A stretch of DNA of 63,724 nucleotides from Clostridium gallinarum (GCF_014836325.1 NZ_JACSQZ010000015.1:1-63724); one strand, 5' to 3'. Shown: positions 25,403 to 34,481, counted from the stretch's first letter. Translations and numbers: made by a program. Notes: generated by a model not told the origin, from the letters alone.

Positions 25403-26287
25403 ATGGAATATATTGTGGGTATAGATATAGGTGGAACTAATATTAGAGCAGCTTTATTAGATGAAGATAGAAAAATATTAGAAAAAATTAAGATAAAAAA
25501 TGAAGTAGACAAAGGGCCAGAATATAATTTGAGTAAAATTATAAATTATATTAATGAAGATTGGATTTCAAAAGGAATAAAAGGTATTGGTGTTGGATGT
25601 CCAGGTCCCTTAAATATAAAGTCAGGAACTATATTAAAAGCACCAAACTTAAGAGGATGGAATAATTTTAATGTGAAAAAATATTTTGAAGAAAATACAT
25701 CTTTAAGAACAGAAGTTAATAATGATGCTAATGTAGCAGGTTTAGCTGAAGCTATGATAGGATCTGCTAAGGGAGCTGAAAGTGTATTTTATATAACAGT
25801 TTCTACAGGAGTTGGAGGAGCACTTATAATAAATAATCAAATAATTAATGGAGCAAATAGCTTTGCAGGAGAAATATGTAATTTAATAATAAATGAAGAT
25901 AAATATAGTCACTCAGGATTAGTTAAAGGGGGACTTGAAGGACAGTGTAGTGGTCCTAATATTTCTAGAATAGTAAGTAAAAAATTAGGAAGAAAAGTTG
26001 ATACACCAGAGGTTTTTGATTTATATAAAAAAAATAACAATGAAGTATCAAAAATTATAGATGAATTATGTGAAAATTTATCTAAAGGAATTTCCAATAT
26101 AATATCTGTAGTAGATCCAGAAGTAATAGTCCTTGGAGGTTCAGTTATTTTATACAATACAAGCATAGTAGAAATAATTAAAGAAAGAGTAAAAGAAAAA
26201 GTAATAAATAAGGAAGCTGTAGATATAAGAATAGCAGAGATTGGTGATGATGCAGGGCTTAGGGGAGCAGGATTTTTAATTAAGTAA
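25403..26287 (+). CDS. ROK family sugar kinase, zinc motif absent
   Basis: 295 residues. The phosphate motif GIDIGGTNIRAALL opens the protein, followed by NNDANVAGLAE (catalytic Asp in NDAN) and the STGVGGALI segment. The usual ROK zinc site is missing: the GH of E(I/F)GH is CN (AGEICN) and the CxCGxxGCxE segment reads LEGQCSGPN. It probably phosphorylates glucose, mannose or a related sugar at O6; mannose would feed ManA. ATG 25403 with GGAGGAG is the true start; the longer frame begins inside repeat R7. Confidence 0.87.
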   Translation: MEYIVGIDIGGTNIRAALLDEDRKILEKIKIKNEVDKGPEYNLSKIINYINEDWISKGIKGIGVGCPGPLNIKSGTILKAPNLRGWNNFNVKKYFEENTSLRTEVNNDANVAGLAEAMIGSAKGAESVFYITVSTGVGGALIINNQIINGANSFAGEICNLIINEDKYSHSGLVKGGLEGQCSGPNISRIVSKKLGRKVDTPEVFDLYKKNNNEVSKIIDELCENLSKGISNIISVVDPEVIVLGGSVILYNTSIVEIIKERVKEKVINKEAVDIRIAEIGDDAGLRGAGFLIK

Positions 26288-26386
26288 TATATATTAAATA
26301 AGATAGTTTTAAGTTGATTTTAGAAATTAAGTAAATTTTAATTGTAATTATAATAAATTTGTGTAAATGATTACTTAAAAATATGG

Positions 26387-26392
26387 TATAAT
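26387..26392 (+). promoter_or_regulatory. Extended -10 promoter of the second ROK gene
   Basis: TGGTATAAT (26384-26392) fits an extended -10 element. No good -35 box is visible. It lies 62 nt upstream of the start codon, so the second kinase probably has its own promoter. Confidence 0.5.
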
Positions 26393-26454
26393 ATTATAAA
26401 ATTGTTATTATATAATAGCTAAATCATAAAATTGAGTATAAGGGAGACGGGCAG

Positions 26455-27363
26455 ATGAAAAAATACATTGTATTTGACATTGGTGGAAGTAGTGTTAAAC
26501 ACGCTATTATAACTGAAGATGGAGAATTTATTGATAAAGGAAGTTATAAATCACAAAGAGAAAATTTTGAAGTATTTAAATCTTCTATGATAGAAGAAAT
26601 TGAAAAAGCTAAGAAAAATTATAATATAGATGGAGTAGCAATTAGTGCACCTGGTGGAGTAGATAGTGATACTGGTATTATTGGTGGAGCTAGTGCATTA
26701 CCTTGTATTCATGGACCTAATTTTAAAAAGATATTTGGTGAAGATTTAGGATTGAAATTAGAAATAGAAAATGATGCTAACTGTGCAGCCTTAGGTGAAG
26801 TTTGGAAGGGGGCTGCAAAGGATAATGATGATGTTCTTTTTGTTGTTTGTGGTACTGGAATTGGTGGAGCAATAATAAAGGATAAGAAAATTCATAAGGG
26901 AAATAATCTTCATGGTGGAGAATTTGGATATAGCATTTTAAGATATGATGGAAATGATGAAAAATTTAAATTTAAGATGTGGAGTCATTTAGGATCAACA
27001 GGAGCATTAATAAAAGATGTTGCAAAGAGAAAAGGAATATCTGAGGATGATATAAATGGACAAGTTATATTTGAATTAGCTGAAAAAGGAGATAAAGATT
27101 GTATAGAAGCTATAGATAGTTTTTATTTTTATAATGCAGTAGGTATATTCAACTTACAATATATATATGATCCTGAAAAGATACTTATTGGTGGAGCTAT
27201 TAGTAATAGGGAAGATTTTATAGATAAAATAAATGAAAAACTAGAAGTAATAATAGAAGATGTTGAATATGGAAATATAAGACCTACAATTGAAAGATGT
27301 AAGTTTAAAAATGATGCAAATCTTTTAGGCGCTTTATATAACTATTTACAAAGAAATAATTAA
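26455..27363 (+). CDS. ROK family kinase, beta-glucoside kinase (BglK)-like
   Basis: 302 residues. FDIGGSSVKHAII is the phosphate motif, NDANCAALGE holds the catalytic Asp, and GTGIGGAII follows. LHGGEFGYSIL replaces the zinc-binding EGH...CxCG motif, as in BglK-type kinases that phosphorylate the non-reducing glucose of cellobiose or other beta-glucosides. Paired with the GH1 enzyme, this would give an intracellular phospho-hydrolase route, but mannose or glucose kinase activity cannot be excluded. In frame after the stop, a further 30 codons stay open, ending at 27456 (NKVLFIQTLNFSYEELNEIE); this looks like a protein tail without a start. Confidence 0.82.
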   Translation: MKKYIVFDIGGSSVKHAIITEDGEFIDKGSYKSQRENFEVFKSSMIEEIEKAKKNYNIDGVAISAPGGVDSDTGIIGGASALPCIHGPNFKKIFGEDLGLKLEIENDANCAALGEVWKGAAKDNDDVLFVVCGTGIGGAIIKDKKIHKGNNLHGGEFGYSILRYDGNDEKFKFKMWSHLGSTGALIKDVAKRKGISEDDINGQVIFELAEKGDKDCIEAIDSFYFYNAVGIFNLQYIYDPEKILIGGAISNREDFIDKINEKLEVIIEDVEYGNIRPTIERCKFKNDANLLGALYNYLQRNN

Positions 27364-27591
27364 GCTAAAGGTGCGAGAAAAAATAAAGTACTATTTATAC
27401 AAACTTTAAATTTCTCATATGAAGAGTTAAATGAAATAGAAGAAATATTATCATAGTATTATTCTAATTAATTAGATTATAGTGAATAAACTGTTGATAA
27501 ATAAGGGATTTAATAAAATAGTATGTTAGTTACTACAATTAAAGGATTAACTAATTTGAAAAAGAAGAAAATATATTTTTATAAAAAACAA

Positions 27592-27620
27592 TTGACAAAA
27601 ATAATATATAAATATATAAT
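27592..27620 (+). promoter_or_regulatory. Consensus promoter of the met operon
   Basis: TTGACA (27592-27597), 17 nt, TATAAT (27615-27620): a perfect sigma-A promoter 20 nt upstream of the SAM riboswitch. Confidence 0.9.
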
Positions 27621-27640
27621 TTGGAATAAATAATAAAATA

Positions 27641-27867
27641 TTCTATCAGAAAGACGGAGGGACTGGCCCTGGGAAGTCTAGGTGTTATCACACTATTAAA
27701 ATGAAAAATAAAAGTAATATACTTTGTATTTAACATTTTAAAGAGAAATATTAAGTGAGATAACGACTATAAATCCAGCAGTTAATTCTGCGTCTTAAAG
27801 ATAAGAACAAATATATGAGTGTAAATAGCACTGCTTTCTTATTTTATAAGAAGGCAGTTTTTTTGTT
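27641..27867 (+). ncRNA. SAM-I (S-box) riboswitch with terminator
   Basis: P1 is TTCTATC (27641-27647) with GATAAGAA (27800-27807). The aptamer contains GGAGGGACTGGCCC (27657-27670), a P3 stem TTAAAATG/CATTTTAA and the conserved AAATCCAGCAG (27771-27781). A terminator CTGCTTTCTTA/TAAGAAGGCAG with TTTTTTTG follows (27831-27866). Binding of S-adenosylmethionine should stop transcription. The 3' side of the P2 kink-turn, normally GGCAACC, reads AGGTGTTATC here, a divergent feature. It controls metNIQ and the amidohydrolase. Confidence 0.88.
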
Positions 27868-27872
27868 TTATT

Positions 27873-28004
27873 TAGGAAATTATAAAATGTTACCATATGA
27901 ATAACATTTTTATAATTTCCAACATTCAGGTTGTAAGTGTTAAAATATTATAGCAAGGTGATTTGGAGCTTGTGACGGAACCTAGATATGATACTTTAAC
28001 ACTT
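27873..28004 (+). repeat. Two-hairpin repeat, copy R8 (type 2, compact hairpin 1)
   Basis: Hairpin 1 is GGAAATTATAAAATGTTA (27874-27891) with 27902-27920 (one bulge). The linker is AACATTCAGGTTGT. Hairpin 2 pairs 27935-27952 with 27987-28004; the core is GATTTGGAGC-tt-GTGACGGA with inner stem AGGT/ACCT. It lies between the riboswitch terminator and the metN ribosome binding site. Confidence 0.85.
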
Positions 28005-28033
28005 AGGTATATTTTAATAAGGGAGGTAAAAAT

Positions 28034-29092
28034 GTGATTGAGTTAAAAAATTTATGCAAAGTTTATAGTACTAAAGGTGGCAAGGTGGAAGCATTAAATG
28101 ATGTAACACTAAATATTAGAAAAAGTGAGATTTACGGAATTATAGGTTTTAGTGGAGCTGGAAAGTCGACATTAGTTAGATGTATGAATTTTTTGGAGAA
28201 ACCAACTAGTGGGAAAGTTATTATAGATGGAAAAGAACTTGGAAGTTTATCTAATAAAGAACTAAGGGAAGAAAGAAAAAAGATAGGAATGATATTTCAA
28301 CATTTTAATCTTATGAAATCTAGAACTGTATTTGACAATATAGCATATCCACTTAAAGGTAATGGTTATTCTAAAGAGGAAATAAAGAATAAGGTTAATG
28401 ATTTATTAAAGCTTGTAGAATTAGAGGATAAGGCTAATGTATATCCTTCTCAACTAAGTGGAGGACAAAAGCAAAGAGTTGGAATTGCAAGAGCTTTAGC
28501 AAATGACCCAAAGGTTTTACTTTGTGATGAAGCAACTAGTGCCTTAGATCCTCAAACAACAAAGTCTATATTAAGGCTTTTAAAAGAAGTAAATAAAAAG
28601 TTTGGAATAACAATTGTAATAATAACTCATGAAATGCAGGTAGTAAAAGAAATTTGTACAAGAGCCGCTGTAATGGAAAATGGACAGGTTGTTGAAGAAG
28701 GAAATATATTTAAAATATTCTCAGAGCCAAGAGAGAAGATAACAAAGAATTTTATAGAAAGTACATCTTCCTTAACTAATATTTATGAACTAATTAAAGA
28801 TGAGTCTAGCGTTGTAAATATAAAGGAAAATGAAAAAATATTAAAATTAAAGTACTTAGAAAATAGTACAAGTGAGCCAATAATTTCAATAATATCTAGA
28901 GAATTTAATGTAGATACTAGTATTATTTTTGGAAATATAGAAATAATCCAAGATTCTCCACTAGGGGGACTAATCATAATAATAAGAGGAGAAGAAAATC
29001 AAATTTATAGTGTTATAAACTATCTTAAAGAAAACAACGTAGAAGTAGAGGTGATTAAAGATGGAAGATTTAATTCAAAAGTTATTGCCTAA
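28034..29092 (+). CDS. metN: Methionine ABC transporter ATP-binding protein
   Basis: 352 residues. Walker A GFSGAGKST, signature LSGGQKQRVGIARAL, Walker B VLLCDEATSALD, and a C-terminal NIL domain (about 260-345) that binds methionine for trans-inhibition. The start is GTG at 28034 with GGGAGG upstream; an ATG two bases earlier runs straight into a stop. The S-box upstream supports methionine as cargo. Confidence 0.96.
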   Translation: MIELKNLCKVYSTKGGKVEALNDVTLNIRKSEIYGIIGFSGAGKSTLVRCMNFLEKPTSGKVIIDGKELGSLSNKELREERKKIGMIFQHFNLMKSRTVFDNIAYPLKGNGYSKEEIKNKVNDLLKLVELEDKANVYPSQLSGGQKQRVGIARALANDPKVLLCDEATSALDPQTTKSILRLLKEVNKKFGITIVIITHEMQVVKEICTRAAVMENGQVVEEGNIFKIFSEPREKITKNFIESTSSLTNIYELIKDESSVVNIKENEKILKLKYLENSTSEPIISIISREFNVDTSIIFGNIEIIQDSPLGGLIIIIRGEENQIYSVINYLKENNVEVEVIKDGRFNSKVIA

Positions 29093-29741
29093 TGTAATAA
29101 CAAAGCTACCAGAAATTTATAAAGCTACAGGGGAAACATTGCTTATGATTGCAGTAGCAGGGTTAATATCATTTTTTATAGGGATTGTTTTAGGAGTTAT
29201 ATTAGTTGTAACTGGAAAGGGAAATATATTAGAAAATAAACCAATATACTATGTGCTAGAAAAAATAATAAATATAACAAGATCAATTCCATTTATTATT
29301 TTGTTAGCAGCTGCAATTCCATTAACAAGAGCTATAGTAGGAACTGCTATTGGAACAAAGGGTTCTTATGTACCATTAGTTTTAGGAACTATACCTTTTT
29401 TTGCAAGACAAATAGAAAATGCATTATCTGAAGTTGATAAGGGAGTTATAGAAGCTGCACAAGCAATGGGGTCATCTCCTTTTGAAATAATATTTAGAGT
29501 TTACTTAAAGGAAAGTATTCCAAATATAGTAAGAGCTACAACCATAACCTTTGTTAGTTTAGTAGGATTAACAGCTATGGCAGGATCAGTAGGTGGAGGG
29601 GGACTTGGTGATTTAGCTATAAGATATGGATATCAAAGATATCAAGTAGATATAACTTATGTAACAGTAATAATACTACTTGTATTTGTAAATATAATTC
29701 AAGGGGCAGGAAATATAATAATTAAAAAAACAACACATTAA
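29061..29741 (+). CDS. metI: Methionine ABC transporter permease
   Basis: 226 residues with five helices and the MetI hallmark segment EAAQAMGSSPFEIIFRVYLK. The start overlaps the end of metN by 32 nt, with GAGGTG upstream, so translation is coupled. It works with MetN and MetQ. Confidence 0.95.
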   Translation: MEDLIQKLLPNVITKLPEIYKATGETLLMIAVAGLISFFIGIVLGVILVVTGKGNILENKPIYYVLEKIINITRSIPFIILLAAAIPLTRAIVGTAIGTKGSYVPLVLGTIPFFARQIENALSEVDKGVIEAAQAMGSSPFEIIFRVYLKESIPNIVRATTITFVSLVGLTAMAGSVGGGGLGDLAIRYGYQRYQVDITYVTVIILLVFVNIIQGAGNIIIKKTTH

Positions 29742-29776
29742 AGCAATAAGTAATAAATAAAAAGGAGAGTTTAAAT

Positions 29777-30598
29777 ATGAGAACAAAGAAATTATTAAGT
29801 GTTATATTATCAGGAGTTTTAATTTTATCATTAGCTGGCTGTGGGGCAAAAGAAGCTAAGAAGGATAATAATATTATTAAGGTTGGAGTAGTTGGAGAAA
29901 ATACTGAACAATGGGAACCTGTAATAGAAAGACTTAAAGGAGAAGGTATAACTTTAGAACTTGTGGCTTTTTCTGATTATAGTCAGCCAAACCAAGCATT
30001 ACAAGATGGAGAAATAGATTTAAATTCTTTCCAACACAAGGCTTATTTAAATCAAGATATTAAAGATAGAGGATTAGATTTATCAATTATAGGAGAAACA
30101 ATAATAGCTCCATTAGGAATATATTCTAATAAAATAAAATCATTAGATGAATTAAAAAATGATGACTCTATTGCAATCCCAAGTGATGCAACTAATGGTG
30201 GAAGAGCTCTTAAGGTTTTAGAAGCTGCAGGTGTTATAAAAGTAGATGAGGTAGCAGGATATACACCAACTTTAAGTGATATAACTGAAAATACTAAAAA
30301 TATAAAGTTTGTAGAAGTAGAAGCAGCTCAAACACCAAGACTATTAGATGATGTAGCAGCGGCTGTAATAAATGGAGGTCATGCTGTTGATGCAGGCTTT
30401 AACCCAAGTGAAGATTCAATTTATTTAGAAAAAGCTAATGGAGGCAGTGATAATCCATATATAAATATAATTGTAGCAAGGACTGAAGATAAAGATAATG
30501 AAACATATAAGAAGGTTGTAGATTACTTTAGATCAGATGAAGTTGCAAAAGTTATAGAAGAAGTGTACAAAGGTGCATATATAGCAACTTGGAAATAA
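29777..30598 (+). CDS. metQ: Methionine-binding lipoprotein
   Basis: 273 residues. The lipobox LAGC lies at about residues 19-22 after a short signal. The mature NlpA/MetQ fold includes DLNSFQHKAYLNQ and a C-terminal segment NPYINIIVARTEDKDN. It delivers methionine, probably both stereoisomers as in known MetQ proteins, to MetNI. Confidence 0.95.
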   Translation: MRTKKLLSVILSGVLILSLAGCGAKEAKKDNNIIKVGVVGENTEQWEPVIERLKGEGITLELVAFSDYSQPNQALQDGEIDLNSFQHKAYLNQDIKDRGLDLSIIGETIIAPLGIYSNKIKSLDELKNDDSIAIPSDATNGGRALKVLEAAGVIKVDEVAGYTPTLSDITENTKNIKFVEVEAAQTPRLLDDVAAAVINGGHAVDAGFNPSEDSIYLEKANGGSDNPYINIIVARTEDKDNETYKKVVDYFRSDEVAKVIEEVYKGAYIATWK

Positions 30599-30623
30599 GC
30601 ACTATAGATAAGGGGGCATTAAA

Positions 30624-31793
30624 ATGAATATAAAAGATTATGTATTGAAGGAAAAAGACTATATAATTTCTCTAAGAAGAGAGTTTCATAAGTATCCAGA
30701 AGTAAGTTTAAAGGAATATAAAACAGCACAAAAAATCGAGGAAGAATTAGATAAATTAAATATTCCACATAAAAGAATTGGGGAAACAGGAGTTTTAGGT
30801 GTTATAAAGGGGAATGGTTCATCAGATAAAATTATAGCTTTAAGAGCAGATATAGATGCTCTTAAGGTTCCAGATGATAAGGAAGTAGATTATAAATCAC
30901 AAAATAATGGCTATCATCATGCCTGTGGACATGATGCTCATACAGCAAGCTTACTTGGGGCAGCAAAAATATTAAAAGAAAAAGAAGCAGAGCTAAATGG
31001 AGAAGTCAGATTATTTTTCCAACAAGCAGAAGAGATAGGGGCAGGGGCTAAAATATTCATAAAAGAAGGAGCATTAGATGGTGTAGATGAAATAATAGGT
31101 GCTCATGTATCTTCACATATAGAGGTTGGTAAGGCATCAGTAACAAGTGGACCTATATCAGCTTCATGCGATTATTTTAAAATAATAGTTAAAGGAAGAG
31201 GTGGACATGTATCTACACCACATTTATCAATAGATGCTTTATATATTGCAAGTCAAATAGTAGTAAACTTACAATCAATAGTAAGTAGACAAACAGATCC
31301 AGTTGATACAGTAGTAGTTGGAGTAGGCTTAATTAATGGGGGAACTATTTATAATGCTGTAGCAGAGGAAGTTACATTAGAAGGTACTACAAGAGCGTTT
31401 TCCTTTGAAACAAGAGAAAGAACAAATAAAAATGTAGAAAAAATAGCTAAGGCTATAGGGGAAAGCTATGGGGCAGAAGTTACAGTAGAATTTAAAGATT
31501 ATGCATCACCACTTATAAATGATGAAAGAGTAACTAAGGAAGTTGCAGATATAGCTAGTAAAATAATTGGAGAAGAAAATGTAATAACTAATGCTCCAAA
31601 AAGATTAGGAGCAGATGATTTTGCAGAGTTCTTAATAGAAGTTCCAGGCACATATATACATGTAGGAACTAAGAATTCATGTAATTCCAATACTTGTGCA
31701 GAGCATCATAATCATTTGTTTGATATAGATGAAGAGGGATTATTAGTAACAACCAATATAGAAGTAGACTACGTATTAAATAAGTTAAAATAA
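30624..31793 (+). CDS. M20 family amidohydrolase in the met operon
   Basis: 389 residues, a cytoplasmic M20D-type deacylase. HACGHDAHTASLLGAA and QQAEEIGAGAKIFIKEG carry metal ligands and the catalytic Glu, with a lid domain (GRGGHVSTPHLSIDA) and the distal ligand region CAEHHNHLFDIDEEGL. The family removes acyl groups from N-acyl amino acids. Its position 26 nt after metQ, under the S-box, suggests it frees methionine or cysteine from N-acylated or conjugated forms imported by MetNIQ; that is inference. Confidence 0.88.
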   Translation: MNIKDYVLKEKDYIISLRREFHKYPEVSLKEYKTAQKIEEELDKLNIPHKRIGETGVLGVIKGNGSSDKIIALRADIDALKVPDDKEVDYKSQNNGYHHACGHDAHTASLLGAAKILKEKEAELNGEVRLFFQQAEEIGAGAKIFIKEGALDGVDEIIGAHVSSHIEVGKASVTSGPISASCDYFKIIVKGRGGHVSTPHLSIDALYIASQIVVNLQSIVSRQTDPVDTVVVGVGLINGGTIYNAVAEEVTLEGTTRAFSFETRERTNKNVEKIAKAIGESYGAEVTVEFKDYASPLINDERVTKEVADIASKIIGEENVITNAPKRLGADDFAEFLIEVPGTYIHVGTKNSCNSNTCAEHHNHLFDIDEEGLLVTTNIEVDYVLNKLK

Positions 31794-31797
31794 ATTA

Positions 31798-31842
31798 GAA
31801 AGCACATAAATTCATATTTTATGATGAATTTATGTGCTTTTA
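31798..31842. terminator. Bidirectional terminator
   Basis: AAAGCACATAAATTCAT (31799-31815) pairs with ATGAATTTATGTGCTTT (31824-31840), with T-runs on both strands, between the convergent amidohydrolase gene and the membrane-protein pair. Confidence 0.88.
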
Positions 31843-31847
31843 AATAT

Positions 31848-32906
31848 TTAACCTTGATGATATGTATTCCTATATAATTTAATATTTTTTATATCATTAT
31901 AGAGTTCTTGGTACTCTAAAAGCTTTTTTGAACCTCTTTTTAGACCTATTTTAGTTGGGCCTACAAAAAGATATAAGCCTTCACTTTTAATAATATAGAA
32001 ATCAATAGTATTAAAGAATACATCTAATCCTCTTACAGAAAATAATAAGGTAGTATCATGGCTTTGTTTACCATTTGCAAGATAATATATGTTAACTCTA
32101 TCGGATTTTTCTTCAATTCCAACTTTTCCTTCCCATTTACCTGGTAAAGCTAATGAAAAGCCTAAAGTAGGATTTTCATAAATATAACTGGAATTATCTC
32201 CAGAAGCAAAGTTAGTTGAATTTTGCTTTATTAAATCAGAAGTAAGTATTAAATCATATCTTTTAAAATTATATTTTCCAATGAAAAAGCTAGTAACAAA
32301 AGTTAAAATAAGCATAAGTGCAAAGGAAATATAAGTTTTTTTCTTTAATTTTTTTAATCGAGTAAACTCTTCAAAGACCATTAAAGATGGATTTATATCT
32401 TTTATTAAAGAGATAAATTCTTTAAGAGATACTGGTAGTACAGCTATTGGAATAAAAATAGAATTATTTCCCTTTGCAATTGATAAAACTAATCCATTCT
32501 TTAAAAGAATAATACTTTCAATATTACTTAAATGAAGCTTAATAGTGCTAAATTCATTTTCTCTTATTAGATAATTATCTTCTATAGTAAAGAAAAAAGT
32601 GCTTTCAAGATCACAAAAGAGAGCAGTATTTTTCAACACTTTATTTTTCTTATTTTTAAAAACTTTAAAAGCTAATAAAAATAATAAATAATAAATTAAA
32701 ATTACAACCATTGTGATTATGACAATATAAATGAAAATATCGTAAAATTGACTTAGTGAAAGAGTAGCAAAGTAAAATACACTTAGTATAGCAATTGGAT
32801 AAATAGCTTTTTTGTAAATTATAACGCTTGATAATATTCTATTAAAAAAGCTTAAATATTCTCTAAAGTCTTTAATATTATCAGTTGGTTTAAATTCAAA
32901 TTTCAT
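31848..32906 (-). CDS. Membrane protein with YcxB-like region and external C-terminal domain
   Basis: 352 residues. Two helices lie near the N-terminus (about 35-80), then a cytoplasmic YcxB-like stretch (about 95-175), a third helix (about 193-212) and an external domain with NPTLGFSLALPGKWEGKVG. Its ATG follows the stop of the 168-residue gene directly (TAGATG), with AGGAGG inside that gene, so the pair is coupled. The function is unknown. The external part resembles small secreted domains annotated in many clostridial membrane proteins, but I cannot name it. Confidence 0.7.
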   Translation of the reverse strand: MKFEFKPTDNIKDFREYLSFFNRILSSVIIYKKAIYPIAILSVFYFATLSLSQFYDIFIYIVIITMVVILIYYLLFLLAFKVFKNKKNKVLKNTALFCDLESTFFFTIEDNYLIRENEFSTIKLHLSNIESIILLKNGLVLSIAKGNNSIFIPIAVLPVSLKEFISLIKDINPSLMVFEEFTRLKKLKKKTYISFALMLILTFVTSFFIGKYNFKRYDLILTSDLIKQNSTNFASGDNSSYIYENPTLGFSLALPGKWEGKVGIEEKSDRVNIYYLANGKQSHDTTLLFSVRGLDVFFNTIDFYIIKSEGLYLFVGPTKIGLKRGSKKLLEYQELYNDIKNIKLYRNTYHQG

Positions 32907-33413
32907 CTATTTTACCTCCTTTACTTTTGTATATTTTTTCATATCACTAACTATAAATTCTTTAGGAGTATCAAAGAATTTAAAGTAAAAGAAGTTACCT
33001 GTAAATCCAGTAATCTTAAAGCTTAATATTAAATTATCACCTTGTACAATAACATCTCTAACTGCATTCCAATTAATATGTTTTTCTATATCATCTTGAA
33101 GAATTAATATACCTTTTTCATCAAAAGAAAGATTAATTTCACAGTTATATATACTATTTAATAATTTTTTCAACTCTTTTTTATAAGCAATAAAAATTAA
33201 TAATACTTCAAGAGTTATTAATATTAAAATTACAAAGGGAAAAGATGAAGCATTATCTTTATAAAACATTTTTAAGCAGAAGTATGTTGCTAAAAATACT
33301 ATAATTGTAATTATACTAATAAGAATTAGTATGCTTTTTAAAAGATATTTTCTAAGATATTTTTTATATGCTATTTTAAACTCATCATTATTAACTAAGT
33401 TATATTTATACAT
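32907..33413 (-). CDS. YcxB-like membrane protein
   Basis: 168 residues with two N-terminal helices (about 26-50 and 60-78) and a C-terminal cytoplasmic domain (NLSFDEKGILILQDDIEKHINW) typical of YcxB-like proteins. Its role is unknown. It is the first gene of a coupled two-gene unit with the larger YcxB-related protein downstream. The 243-nt gap to the divergent HAD gene holds no clear promoter that I can defend. Confidence 0.72.
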   Translation of the reverse strand: MYKYNLVNNDEFKIAYKKYLRKYLLKSILILISIITIIVFLATYFCLKMFYKDNASSFPFVILILITLEVLLIFIAYKKELKKLLNSIYNCEINLSFDEKGILILQDDIEKHINWNAVRDVIVQGDNLILSFKITGFTGNFFYFKFFDTPKEFIVSDMKKYTKVKEVK

Positions 33414-33656
33414 TGTTCTCTCCTTATTTATTATTGAATTTATTTATTTTAAAGCAAATTAAAATACTAAAATATATTAATTTATAATATTATATTAACA
33501 TATTTTACAAGTTCGTTCTAATGAATTGAAATATTCTAGTTTTAACTCTTTAGATTCTTACTATTTTCAAAATATGATAAAAAATTTTAGTTGTATTTGT
33601 TAATATATAAATAAGATGTAAATTAATATTGAGTATATAAGTCATAGGAGGAAGTT

Positions 33657-34481
33657 ATGAAGAATAAAGGAGCAGTATTTTTTGATGTAGATGGAACCTT
33701 AATAGATTGGACAAAGAAAATACATGTACCAACTAAAGCAACAAAAAAGGCAATAGAAAAACTTAAGGAAAATGGATATTTAGCTATACTAGCAACTGGT
33801 AGACCTAAAAATTGTATAGATGAGGGAATATTAGATTTAGGTTTAGATGGCTATATATTATCTAATGGAGCATATGCAGAAATAGATAATAAAGTTTTAT
33901 TTAATGAGCCTTTAGATAATAAAGAACTAAAAGTATTACTTAATTTTTTAGAAGAAAATAACGTTGTATATATGCTTGAAGGACAAGAGTATAACTATGT
34001 TTTAGATATGAAGAATAATAAAATTTTAGATCTTATAAGAGAAGCTAATTTAAATATAAATAACTTTAAAACTGAATGGGACAAGGATACAGTAAAGGTT
34101 AGTAAAATAATAGCTGTAGCATATGATGAAAAATCCTTTGATATAGTTGTTGATAGATTTAAAAAAGAAGGTTATGCCTTTATGTCAAACTTAAGTAATG
34201 GTGGACTTTTTGAAATATATAAAGCTAAATACACAAAGGGGTATGGAGTAGATCAGTTATTAAATTTACTAGATATAGATAAGGATAATGCTTATGCCTT
34301 TGGTGATGGTGAAAATGATATAGAAATGTTCCAATCTGTAAAGTATGGAATTGCCATGGGAGGGTATCATAAAAGATTAGAACCTTATGCTTATGATTTT
34401 ACAGAAGATGTAGAAAATGAAGGAATAGAAAAAGCTTTAATTAGATTAGGAATAATTAGTGATAGCCTAGTAGAAATTTAA
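33657..34481 (+). CDS. HAD superfamily phosphatase, Cof/YidA type
   Basis: 274 residues. FDVDGTLIDWT is the nucleophile motif, ILATGRP motif II, and FGDGENDIEMFQSVKYGIAM motif IV, with a Cof-type cap between. Such enzymes dephosphorylate sugar phosphates or flavin and other metabolites. The substrate is not predictable. ATAGGAGGAAG precedes the ATG. Confidence 0.9.
   Translation: MKNKGAVFFDVDGTLIDWTKKIHVPTKATKKAIEKLKENGYLAILATGRPKNCIDEGILDLGLDGYILSNGAYAEIDNKVLFNEPLDNKELKVLLNFLEENNVVYMLEGQEYNYVLDMKNNKILDLIREANLNINNFKTEWDKDTVKVSKIIAVAYDEKSFDIVVDRFKKEGYAFMSNLSNGGLFEIYKAKYTKGYGVDQLLNLLDIDKDNAYAFGDGENDIEMFQSVKYGIAMGGYHKRLEPYAYDFTEDVENEGIEKALIRLGIISDSLVEI

Noticed and set aside
27551..27736. Minus-strand frame of 61 codons
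   Set aside because: It covers the promoter and SAM riboswitch in antisense; no ribosome binding site.
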